Part shown: piece after piece, positions 45,656 to 55,120 of the stretch | Position numbering within the stretch: position 1 is the stretch's first letter | Layout of the letters: the number at the start of each line of letters is the position of its first letter | Assembly: GCF_030272615.1 (NCBI RefSeq) | Contig: NC_081415.1 | Span: 376,605,392 to 376,663,391, forward strand | Length of the DNA: 58,000 bases | Source of the DNA: Cryptomeria japonica | Taxonomy: Eukaryota; Streptophyta; Pinopsida; Cupressales; Cupressaceae | Direction of reading: 5' to 3' | The notes under the pieces: model-generated | Told to the model about the DNA's origin: nothing | Database searches by the model: none | Seen by the model: only the letters and a program-made list of their open reading frames with translations | Position numbers and translations under genes: made by a program

Positions 45656-46300
45656 TTATTGCATTTCTACCTCTGATAGAGATGTTGTCGGATGAAGAAT
45701 CTTTGGTTTCTCTATTGTGCCAATGTTAACTGCCTCTGTTGGTTCGATCAAAATGGATGATCTTTCTTGATAGTGCTCAGGTAAAGTGTCAAATCTCCCA
45801 TCTTTTGGTGCCTCAAGGAGGTTTTCACCATTAGATGCGTCCTTTGTTTTTACTTTTTCCTGGTCTAATGTTGCCAATAAATGGTTTTTAGCATTAGACC
45901 TAATATTGTTTTCTTTATTTTCACTTTTGCGACTAGGAGATTTGACACCCACTTGACTGGAAGATGTGTTGCTTAAATTCCTGGTGAGAGTTGTTACGAG
46001 TTCGATTGCGTTAAGATATATAGATATGGCATGGTCATTTGGAAAGGTATCAATGGCGGTATGTCCTTTATTTTCCCAATCAATAAGCTCGGGGGGGATT
46101 AGAGGTAAGGGATCTTCAAGTTGGTATGTTTTAAGGGTTTCAAGGGTCATGATGGAGGTATCAAAGTTTTCAATATGTGTGTCGATGTCTAGAATGGTAC
46201 TCTCATTAGAATGATCTCGCGTAAGAAGTTCCTGATTGTCCTCGGTTAAGTCCAAGTTAGCCAAATGTGATTCTAATTCAAGTGAACTAGTTCCTGACAT
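45656..46300 (-). CDS. Linker region of the gypsy polyprotein
   Basis: A 214-codon acidic, low-complexity frame (MSGTSSLELESHLANLDLTE onward, with THIENFDTSIMTLE and NDHAISIYLNAIELVTTLTR). It has no catalytic motif. It lies between the G-patch part and RT, where Tat-group polyproteins have a long variable spacer. The frame stops only six bases before the RT frame begins, so both probably belonged to one polyprotein separated by a stop at about 45653. Confidence 0.7.
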   Translation of the reverse strand: MSGTSSLELESHLANLDLTEDNQELLTRDHSNESTILDIDTHIENFDTSIMTLETLKTYQLEDPLPLIPPELIDWENKGHTAIDTFPNDHAISIYLNAIELVTTLTRNLSNTSSSQVGVKSPSRKSENKENNIRSNAKNHLLATLDQEKVKTKDASNGENLLEAPKDGRFDTLPEHYQERSSILIEPTEAVNIGTIEKPKILHPTTSLSEVEMQ

Positions 46301-46442
46301 TTGTCATGCATACATGTGAACTATATCGACTTCTATATCTCCTTCAAAGCATTTTTCTTCAGCTAATTCTTCAGAGTGATAGGAATCCCATTCCCATTCA
46401 TTAAAATCTGTATCACTTGTAGCTTGTAGTCTACAGATTTGG

Positions 46443-47039
46443 TCATATAGCATTCCTTCTTTCATATTCAACTTCTTCAGGACTAAGATTGAGTTTTGTC
46501 AACTTTTCTATGAGTTCTCCTGAACTTATATTATCTTCTTTCTTGTTTTGATTGATATTTAATGTTGCTTGAGATATGTTTTTAGTTTGTTTCTCTTGTT
46601 GATTTGAAGCTTGCTTCTTTTTCCATTTTGTGTTTGTTTGTGCTTGTTGCTTAACTGATTTTTCTTCCCTTTCAATTGCCAGTTGTTCTTGTCTATTTTC
46701 ATATTCCTTTTGTTGTTGACTAAAAGATGTGTCTTCTGGTATAGTGACTTGTCCATACCCTAAACCTGCTTTGTCTGTAGTCTGTTGAGTATGAGGCCGA
46801 ATAGGTTCTGAGATACCTTCCTTTTTTTTTTTTCTGATAGGGCCTATCCCAGTGTATCCCATCCTTCGAAGAATGTTGAATCCTTTTCCATATTTTTCCA
46901 TAGGCATTCTGACATTGTTGACCTTTTTTTGAACTTCTTCATCTTTGTATAGCCATTGCAATACATCTTTGTCTTTTTTTTCCTCTGATAAGGTTCCAAC
47001 ACTAATAAATGCTCCATCAAATATCGGAAGATGTTTCAC
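46443..47039 (-). CDS. G-patch-containing segment of the gypsy polyprotein
   Basis: A 198-codon frame. Residues about 45-75 match a G-patch: KYGKGFNILRRMGYTGIGPI, followed by basic KKKKEG and a SEPIRP ending, with the conserved Gly and hydrophobic positions. The rest is Gln/Lys-rich and coiled (EYENRQEQLAIEREEKSVKQ). G-patches bind RNA or activate helicases, and one is also known next to the protease of some retroviruses. The position between protease and RT here is comparable. It may help the polyprotein hold RNA; this is inference. Stops at both ends separate it from protease and linker. Confidence 0.75.
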   Translation of the reverse strand: MKHLPIFDGAFISVGTLSEEKKDKDVLQWLYKDEEVQKKVNNVRMPMEKYGKGFNILRRMGYTGIGPIRKKKKEGISEPIRPHTQQTTDKAGLGYGQVTIPEDTSFSQQQKEYENRQEQLAIEREEKSVKQQAQTNTKWKKKQASNQQEKQTKNISQATLNINQNKKEDNISSGELIEKLTKLNLSPEEVEYERRNAI

Positions 47040-47174
47040 AATTGGTTATTGTTTAGAGCTTGATGGTTTTCCCAAGGATTTAGGAGAAAGTGGTAATAGT
47101 GATATTGGGTATTCTTTGTTCCCTCTATCTCTTAGTTGCATTTGTTTTTCCATACTTGATAGAATAGAGGCAAA

Positions 47175-47997
47175 TTATTTTTCCTTGGATTGTGTGCTCG
47201 AAGATGTTACCTCCCTGTTATGTGGAACAATTACTTCTTGACCCATTTTTAGATTGCTGCAATATTGGAATGGATTTGCATATGCATATATTGTGATTTC
47301 TTGTCCTTCATAGGGAAATTTTACACATTGATGATAGGTTGATGGGACAGCTTGCAAGTCATGTATCCATGGTCTCCCTAGGAGCACATTATATGATAGG
47401 TCCAAGTCTAGAACTTGGCATGCTGTGTCTTTTTGTAGAGGTCCCATTCTAATTGGTAGTATCACAATCCCTTTGGATGAACGTTCTTCTTCATCATAGG
47501 CTTTTATAGTGATCATTTTTCGTACATCAACTGCATCTTTTGAATATCCTAAGGCACAAACAAGACTTAATGAGAAAATATTTAGGCCAGCTCCACCGTC
47601 TATTAGAACACGCTTGACTCGCGTTTTGTGAATAGGGACTTCAATATGCAAGGGAGCATTGTGAGGATGTTGCAAGGACATGTTGTCTTCATTGGTGAAT
47701 GATAAGCAATGAGGGGTTGTGAGGTGTCCCACCATGGTTTGGAATTGATCAATATCAAGATCTTTGGATATGGTTGTATCTATTAATGCTCGTTCAAGAA
47801 TCTCCTTGTGTGCAGGTGAAAGTTTTAAAAGTTCCAAGATTGATATTTGTGTGGGTGTTTTCTGCAATTGTTCCACTAGATTGTATTGTTTTTCTATAGT
47901 GGATGATGTGTTTGTTGTAGGACCCGGGAAAACAACTTTGGCTTTGCTTCTTGTGATAGCCTGAGCATGTTTTTGATTTTTTTTTCTTTAAGTACAA
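47175..47997 (-). CDS. Gypsy retropepsin-like protease region
   Basis: A 233-codon frame (47876-47175), preceded by gag-end sequence up to 47997 in another frame. Near residue 90 VKRVLIDGGAGLNIFSLSLV carries the retropepsin active-site loop in the DGG form usual in plant Tat-like elements, rather than DSG/DTG. CQVLDLDLSYNVLLGRPWIH is the second protease motif (LLGR-W), and the chain ends with the typical FPYEGQEITIYAYANPF region. The enzyme would process the polyprotein inside the particle. The frame itself looks intact, but flanking stops cut it from gag and RT. Confidence 0.88.
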
Positions 47998-47999
47998 TC

Positions 48000-49684
48000 A
48001 CATTCACCACATTGTCATATGTATGTGCGTAGTTTACCTTTTCTTTACCATTACCATTGTTTGTTGTTGATGACTCACCTTTCTCATAGTTTGGAAGCGG
48101 AGTTTTAAAGGTGGTATGAGATTAATTTGTTGTATGTCCATCCACAATTATTACACCATTATCAATTAAGTCTTGTATGACATGTTTCAACTTTTGACAA
48201 TTATCTGTGAGATGTCCTTTGTTTCAATGGAAATTGCAATACTGATTATCATTCCACCAAGGTAGTTTTATTTGAGGTTCGTAGTTCCTTTCTTCTGGTA
48301 AAGTGATCAATTTGTTTGTGAGAAGTGTCTTTAGTGTTTATCCAAGGGGTTCACCAAGGTTTGTGAATTGTCTTCGAAAGAAAGTTTTGATAGTTGGTCT
48401 TTGTTTATTGTTGTTTTGTTGTGTTGTTGCTGAGTGAGTAGATAAATTGAAAATCGATTGTTTTGGTTTCACATTGTTGTTATCTACTATTCCATCATTG
48501 ATGACATTTCAATTTCTATTCCAAAACTTTGGTTTATCATTGTGATTGTTGTTATTATTGTTGTTAGGAGGATGGACTCCTTCTTTGCATTTTTTCAACT
48601 CACCTTTCTTTATCATAGCTTCCTCCATTCTGATTCCATTATCAACCATTTTTCCAAAGTTTTGATTTCCTTGCATTTTTAAGTAATAGCTCATTTGATC
48701 ATTTAAGTTGTCAATGAATATGTCCATTTTTTCATACTATGGCAATGTATGAGGATACCGCGATGCTAGGCGTCTCCATCATTGTAACAACATCATGAAG
48801 GGTTCTCCAATCTTTTGTTTAGTGTTACATAGGTCTAGCATGGTTACTTCATGGTGTATGTTATAGGAGTATTGTGAAACAAACTTATCCACCAGCTCTG
48901 AAAATGATCTGATTCCTGGTGTAAGTTTGGAGAACCATTCCATAGTTAATCCAGTTAAGCTTTTTGGAAATAGTCTCATTAAGTAGGTATCCTCATGTGT
49001 GAACTCCATACTCATTGTGCAAAATTCTCGTATATGATCTTAAGGGTCAATGCTTCCATCATATCTTTCATATCTTGGGGTTTCAAAACCTATAGGAAAT
49101 GGTATCATGTTTAGATTTATGTCGAAAGGATAAGGACAAATTTCTTGAAGTGAGTATCATCTAACATTTCCTCTTTGCATCTCTTGTATTTGTGTTTGCA
49201 TTGCTTATAGTTATTGTGTGAGAGTCGTGATAGGATTATCAAGATGATTTGTTCTTGCATGACCATGATTTTGCATTCTACGAGGATTGGGATCTCTTCT
49301 TGTTTCATCTCTTGCTCTTCTTGTATCCTCATTGAATTGAATATTATTCAGGATTTCTACTTCATCTCTTCTAGGTATGTCAGTTTCTTCATTGGTCCTC
49401 GTGGTATTGGGAATTGATGTGTCATTCATGCAGATACCAAAGATGTCCTCATATTGTTCGTTATTTGGAGGAGGGTCACTTTTCTTTTGTGTCAATTTAT
49501 TCACATCAAAATCTTGGGGAAGTGTAGCACTAGATTTGGCTAACATTAGAAAGTATTTTTCTTTTTCTTCCTCCAATAATCTCTACATAAATTTGTCAAA
49601 TTGGAGATCTTTCTTGATGTCTCTGATGTTTTGTTCTATTATTTCTCCTTCAACATGTATTTCATCTTCATGTTCCATGATCAT
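48000..49684 (-). pseudogene. Gypsy gag
   Basis: Likely starts at Met 49684 (MIMEHEDEIHVEG). An Arg-rich region follows (EDTRRARDETRRDPNPRRMQ near 49330-49270), then the retrotransposon Gag domain near 49015-48700 (LMRLFPKSLTGLTMEWFSKL, FSELVDKFVSQYSYN, GEPFMMLLQ). Next are a short poly-Asn stretch (48550-48570) and a knuckle-like YCNFH-stop-NKGHLTDNCQKL near 48180-48235, where a TGA replaces the residue after His. Stops also occur at about 49577, 49210, 48778 and 48508. Gag would form the particle and package RNA. At least four interruptions make it a pseudogene. Confidence 0.88.
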
Positions 49685-50424
49685 ATGTTCTTTGATTGTT
49701 TCCAATGTTTCAATTTCAGTCTCTATGATCCTTCATTTTTGAGCTCTAGTTAGAACGGGCATACACATATGTTATTTTGCTTAGGATTAGATTGTCCAAA
49801 AGGTTGTTTTGGGTAAGTGATCAATGGTAAATTTCAAGGCAATAGAGTGATATGACACTGAAAGAGAATTCAAGTGTTTAAAAGTTTGCAAGTTTTTTGA
49901 TCTTCGGTTTAAGAGGGCAATGGTGATGATTTAATAAGAACCAAGTCCAGTAGGAACGATCTATCCTACGATGTGGGACAAGGTTATCCTGACTAAACAT
50001 TTCAGTTTCGTGATAAAGGATGATTGATCCTGATGAGAAACTATGTTTGATTGATCAGTTTACCAAAGGGGGTGATAATGCACTTTGAGATGTTTAGATC
50101 TTGAACTTGTTGGGGGTGAGCACTTTGAAAATCTTGGGGTGTTTATCTTCTAGAGTCTGATTTTGACGGATGATAACTTGACCAAGCAAACCAAGCAAAC
50201 AATCTAAGCATGGATTGACAGATAACAGGTGTTTATGCTTACTGCAAATTGATCAGGCAGAAATGATAAATCTGAAACAGTCATGTAAGACACAGTTCTG
50301 GACTGACAGATGTAGAGTTTTGTATGATAGATTATGCAGCATAGAACGACAAGAGATACAAAATAGAATGACAGACTAGTGACTTCATATGTAAAGCAGT
50401 ATTTCATATGACATAGAACCTTGA

Positions 50425-50457
50425 CTCGTACGACATAATATCTTGACTCGTATGATA
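50425..50457 (-). repeat. Distal pair of CGTACG-type motifs
   Basis: CTCGTACGACAT at 50425-50436 and a decayed CTCGTATGATA at 50447-50457. They match the larger array at 51706-52030. Confidence 0.75.
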
Positions 50458-51705
50458 GGTATTTTAACAGGTGTAAAAAGTGTTTGTTTGTTTGAGTTTT
50501 GATCACTGAATTTTGATGTTTTACTTTGGTTTTCCCATTTTAAGTGTCTGATTTTCCAATTTAGGGATGAATACATAGCAAACACATGATGTGATACATG
50601 ACTCTCAATCAAGCTAAACCCTAAGGAAGTTGGCTGAGAATGAAAACCTTTGCTTGCTAACTTAGGTACACACCCAATAGCTAATTAGAATATTGCCGCT
50701 GAGTCTCACGCAATGGATTCTCAACGCCATATTATCCAACTCCAAACGCTAATGGGGGCAGGATATGGAAAGTGTCTTGGGAGAGTTACCATCTCTCTTG
50801 AACAAAGATTATCACCCTTTTGGAGGTGAATCAGGTAGCTTCTATTTTAACCGACACTAGTAAGGGATTTGTTCGGTGCGTCAGGGTATAAATTCAATTA
50901 AGAGGTCTCCCAGCCTTGAAAACCAAGGTTTGATATACCCGAAGGTATGGAGGAGAGCTATTCCCGAGCACTGCCATTGCTTTGGTTTTCATCAAAAACA
51001 CCTTTATTTTATAGTGGGTTGGATTAATTGGTGTTAGCCATTCCCACTTAGGTCATTCCCCTCTCACCAGCCTTAAGGGCTAAGAGTTAATAACTCTTCG
51101 GGAGGGCAGGCCTGCTAAAGAGATGCACTAATGAAAGAAAAAGATGAGTCTATCTTTCTAATCACCTAAGAAAGGTGAGAGCATACTCGCCTATCATCAA
51201 AGACACACAAGACATGACAGTTCATTTCTTTAAGCCCAAATTGAAATGTGCCTAAAAAATCTTAAAGAATACACAAATTTTTTGTTGAATCCTTAGGCAA
51301 CTTGCAAAATAGATCCATTAGTAGTCATGATTGTGTTTTGAATTTTTCTTTGACAAGCGTATCTTTGACAAGCATCCTACAGAAAAGAGTTAGGCTGCAA
51401 AAATCTCATAAACAAAACAAGATTAGCATTAGTGATCCGAACTGCGAAATTTTCAAAAAAAAACTATATGAAATTTTATCCTAACTTCAAATAGGCATAA
51501 CTTTCTGCTCAGGACTCTAAATTACGAGTTGTTTAACTCATTGGAAAGGTCTCCAAGAGCTGTAGATGAGATTTTAAAAAGAAATGTCTAGCACTTTCAA
51601 GGGCTAAAAATGACCAGAAGGCCTTCAAAAATGCAAATTACCAACGTATAGACAAACTTGAAAATTCTAATTTGCAGTTTATCAAAAAATCATAGAACCA
51701 AAGAC

Positions 51706-52030
51706 TCGTACGACATGCTTTTCCAGTTAGTATGACAAAAATTTAGATTTCGCACAGAGACCAAAATGAACTCGTACGACATAGGATTTAACAAGCAAAA
51801 ATTTGTATGAAACTGAATTAGATCTAGTACGAAAATGAAAATCAACCCGTACGACATAGGATTTATTAGCAAATTAACTCGTACGACACAAGATTTATTA
51901 GGAAATTAACTCGTACGACATGAATTTATACCTGATACAACAAGGAAAATGGGCTTGTACGAGTCAATATGAAGTTTCGTCCTGGGCTAAAAGGGAGTTC
52001 GTACGAGCTAAAAAGGCAACTCGTATGAAT
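51706..52030 (-). repeat. Array of CTCGTACGACAT motifs in the leader
   Basis: Copies at 51706-51717, 51771-51782, 51846-51857 (CCCGTACGACAT), 51878-51889 and 51910-51921, plus inverted or decayed forms near 51954, 52000 and 52020 (TTCGTACGAGC, CTCGTATGAAT). Several are followed by AGGATTTATTAG-type sequence. The CGTACG core is a palindrome with a GTAC centre, the core bound by plant SBP-box factors; function is unproven. Confidence 0.8.
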
Positions 52031-52096
52031 ATCTGAACCAAAGCCGGACAGAGATGAAGTTTGCTGAAGATTAAGAGGCTGAAAATGATGATTTCT

Positions 52097-52114
52097 GCCC
52101 CACGGTGGGCACCA
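52097..52114 (-). promoter_or_regulatory. Primer binding site of the gypsy element
   Basis: The minus strand reads TGGTGCCCACCGTGGGGC, three bases from the LTR end. The TGG start fits the CCA end of a tRNA; which tRNA was not determined. Confidence 0.8.
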
Positions 52115-52117
52115 AAA

Positions 52118-53153
52118 TGTCATGTTCTGTGAAGTGTACTTGTACCTACAACCACAATGCACTCAATAAATCATTACAAGCATGGTTAGAAGATTTAAAT
52201 CAAAGAGAGACAAAACCATAGCTAATCGACTTATTGCCTCCTAGTAAATGTGAGTATGAAAAATACTCTCAGATCTGATTATGCATATTCCAGTGACTTG
52301 ACTACACCTAGATGGAGGATTTGAAAGATGAAAATGCATAATCTTAGCAATAATAGCATGATTAATCTATATGAATGATTGATCTAGCATGATTAAGCTA
52401 AGATTTAAGCTAAAATTGAGCATGATAACATTGCTAAAACTGATAAACTATAAGCTAGATGCGTATAATAACAATGCATAAGATGAGAATGAGATGGGAT
52501 CAAATGATATGCAAGAATAATATGAAATTAGGACATGAAACTGGGACCCTTTGAGCTCCAAAATGAGGTCTATTTATAGGATTTCCCAAGGCTAGGGGTG
52601 AGGTGGCAAGAATCAACGGTCAAGATTGATCTGAAGATATCAATGGTTAAATTGGATGATGGCAAAGGGGGTTGGATTAAAGGGAACATTTGTCATCTCT
52701 ATGGTGACAAGTGTCAAGAGGCTTCTAGAAGGGATTAGATGAAAGGGAACACTTAGTGACAAGTGTCACAAAGGTTCTAGAAGATGTTGGATGAAAGGGG
52801 ACATGGTGGTAGGTAGAATGGGTTAGGATTGGGAATGGTTAGGTTTAGGAGTGGTAGAAGTTAGGAGAATTTGAATTTAAAAATTCAAATAATATGAAAA
52901 GGATAATTAATCTCAACAACTCATAATTGATTTGTTTTAATTAATTAGGGGATTTAGAAGAAATGATTTTGGATGGAGGGAATTAGTGAATTTGAAATGA
53001 ACCTATTTAATAAATCCTTAGATTTATTAATAAGTAGATGAAAGGGGAAATTTAATCAAATTGCTTAGTGAATTTAATTAAATTGGGAAGGAGGATTACT
53101 TAAATAATTGATTATTTAATTAATTATCTTCAGACCATTTTTAGGTGTATACA
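52118..53153 (-). repeat. 5' LTR of the gypsy element
   Basis: 1036 bp, TGTCATGTTCTGTGAAG to GGTGTATACA. It has a TATA box on the minus strand at 52571-52578. It is nearly collinear with 39541-40579; in the first 200 bp about 11 differences were counted by eye, mostly transitions. Confidence 0.94.
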
Positions 53154-54249
53154 ATGCGATTATTATATTATCTATTTAATATTGATTTTGTGATAGAATG
53201 ACTTATATGGTTACATAATTAATTCATTATGTTTTGAATTCTAATTCCATTACATAATTAATTCATGATGCATCTTTTAATGTTTTTAATTCATGTTCCA
53301 TGACCTCTAGCAGGTCCTTATAGTAGAGCTATGCCACCTCGAGGAGATGGAGATAGGGAGAGTGACTATTTATGTAACATTTTTTAAACTTTGTGTTTAT
53401 TTATGGAATTTGGATTGTTTATTAGCTATGTGATGGATGTTGATTTAAAATACATATGTGATGGATTACATGTTTACGATGATACATGTGACATTTTTTG
53501 AACTTTGTGTTTATTTATAGAATTTGGATTGTTTATTACCTTTGTGATGGATTACATGTTTATGATGATACATATGTGATGCTAATCATGATGCTCAATT
53601 GCATATATGATGATACATCATGTAATGCTTATGATGCTTATGATACATATGTATTTGTTGTTTATCAACTTACAAATGTAATGCTTATGATGCTCAATTG
53701 ATGGTGTTGATTTCATGTATAGTCCCTATGTGATGTTGTCACCCTTGGTGGGAACAAGTCATGGACTATAGACATCGTCAACCATTTAGTTGAGGATCCT
53801 GCATAGTCTACATAAAGTAAAGGTAAGGAATTAAAAAAATTACTATGATTATGATGACAACGTCTTTTTTTTATTTAATACTCTTTTTGTCTATAAAGTT
53901 CATGTTGTTCATGTTGTGTACTATGTAATTTTTAGCTAACATAAGGTAATTGAATTACATGTGTAGGAACTTGAACCCCTTTGACGAGGACCCTGCACAG
54001 TCTCATGGATTGACAAGTATAACTAGTCAATACATCCTATAGAAATAGTTTATTTTTTTTAAATTACTTGCAAAATAAACTTCCTTAGTTTTTCAAACCT
54101 CGACATTAGCAACAAATCTAATATAGTTATCAACACTTGAGGCCCCAGTTGGACTTATTCAAATTTTAATCTGGTCGACTTCTTCATTAACATTACCTTC
54201 ATTTGCAAAATATATCTCTCATTGCCAACTAACTTTCTCATTTGATGGA
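53154..54249 (+). other. CACTA internal region with possible small exons and a tandem repeat
   Basis: Continuation of the CACTA element after the gypsy insertion. It contains two exon-like pieces after AG acceptors with related wording: one including GAGGATCCTGCATAGTC (near 53790) and one GAGGACCCTGCACAGTC (near 53985). Both encode an EDPAxS-type segment. A piece near 53315-53370 encodes an SRAMPPRGDGDRESDY-like string. No domain is recognised. Confidence 0.4.
53372..53590. repeat. 113-bp tandem duplication
   Basis: ATGTAACATTTTTTAAACTTTG at 53372 recurs as ATGTGACATTTTTTGAACTTTG at 53485, and the similarity continues through TTTATTTAT-GGAATTTGGATTG. Nearby ATGATGCTTATGATAC runs add simple repeats to about 53700. 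Confidence 0.85.
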
Positions 54250-54986
54250 GTGCAAGTACCACCAAATAGGTATTTGTCAGATGTGTCTTCCTCGAGTGAG
54301 GGAAATGCAGGAATAGAAAACAAAAGTGAGACATGTAGTAGGTCTACAATAGGGAGATCAACTAGAGGTCAAAAGATTAGAAGAAAATTCAATAAATACA
54401 TTAAATGTTTCCTTGCTCAAGGGGGGTCATGTTCTTATGATGATGAGACCAAAGGCAACATTGAGGTGCCAGTGATGTACAAACATCTACAGAAACAATG
54501 GGTACCTAAGGAAATTCCTCCAATAAACATTGATTTTTGTGTTAATGATAGGATATATTGCATAGCACCTTCGTCGTTACATGGTTTCGGCCTATTTTCC
54601 ATGGACGGCATAAAGGTCTATTACAACAAAGTTTTTGAATTGATGGAGTTTGACGGACCTTGTTACAATTACAATAATTGGATGCAGATTGTTTGATATA
54701 AAAAAAGTATGCGTAGGTATGCACTGTAAGCAAATAATATACAATAGAAAGATAATGATCAAAGTAAACAAGTGGTCATATGCATTGATGGAAGGCCAAA
54801 AGCAACAGGGAATATTGCATGTTTTATAAATAGTACTCGACTTGGGTCAACTAACAAAAAACCCAATTGCATATTTGAGGCGCACGAGGGAAATCATGTA
54901 TTTGTATGTGCGATAAAATCAAAGAGCTTCTAATCTATTATAGTTTGAATCATATAGATACAAACAAAGTTACTATCATGGGGGTG
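54250..54986 (+). pseudogene. SET-domain (methyltransferase-like) fragment
   Basis: One frame from about 54250. After a basic segment (RSTRGQKIRRKFNKYIKCFL) it shows the SET N-terminal motif (SSLHGFGLFSMDGIKV, then ELMEFDGPCYNYNNW). Past three stops (TGA 54694, then TAA and TAG, all explainable as C to T) comes CIDGRPKATGNIACFINSTR, with the NSxRLGSTNKKPNC region of the SET cofactor site. FVCAIKSK follows, and after a small frameshift ELLIYYSLNHI, where SET proteins have a GEEL-x-x-DY motif (Asp replaced by Tyr). SET domains transfer methyl groups to lysines, usually of histones. The fragment lies between tnp2 and the PttA-like gene; a plausible donor site (GGTACGTA) follows at 54987. It is inactive. 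Whether the transposon carried it or it is a remnant of host sequence is open. Confidence 0.7.
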
Positions 54987-55120
54987 GTACGTACTATATA
55001 CCATTTAAATTAACCAACCTCCAATTAATGACTCCAATATACCATTTTATTATGAATTTTTTTTGCGCTGTCTATTGGTTTAATTTCACTAATTTTTTTT
55101 ATATTTTTTCTTTGTCACAG

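Larger units (their letters stand above)
49740..52096 (-). promoter_or_regulatory. 5' leader of the gypsy element
   Basis: About 2.4 kb between primer site and gag, with no gene. It contains the CGTACG motif arrays listed separately and ordinary mixed sequence with several short frames. Leaders this long are usual in Tat-group elements and may hold packaging or translation signals. Confidence 0.65.
39541..53153 (-). mobile_element. Ty3/gypsy retrotransposon, Tat-type (family C), inserted in the CACTA element
   Basis: 13.6 kb with LTRs at 39541-40579 and 52118-53153, flanked by ATACG (39536-39540) and ATGCG (53154-53158), a 5-bp duplication with one transition. Minus-strand order is LTR, primer site, about 2.4-kb leader, gag, protease, G-patch region, RT, RNase H, a second RNase H-like domain, integrase, long 3' region, LTR. 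Integrase after RNase H defines gypsy; the extra RNase H defines the Tat group. LTR divergence looks like about 5 percent by eye. Many stops make it defective. Confidence 0.95.

Noticed and set aside
46443-47039. Endogenous retrovirus origin suggested by the G-patch
   Set aside because: Domain order, second RNase H and primer site are those of plant Tat gypsy elements; no envelope gene seen.
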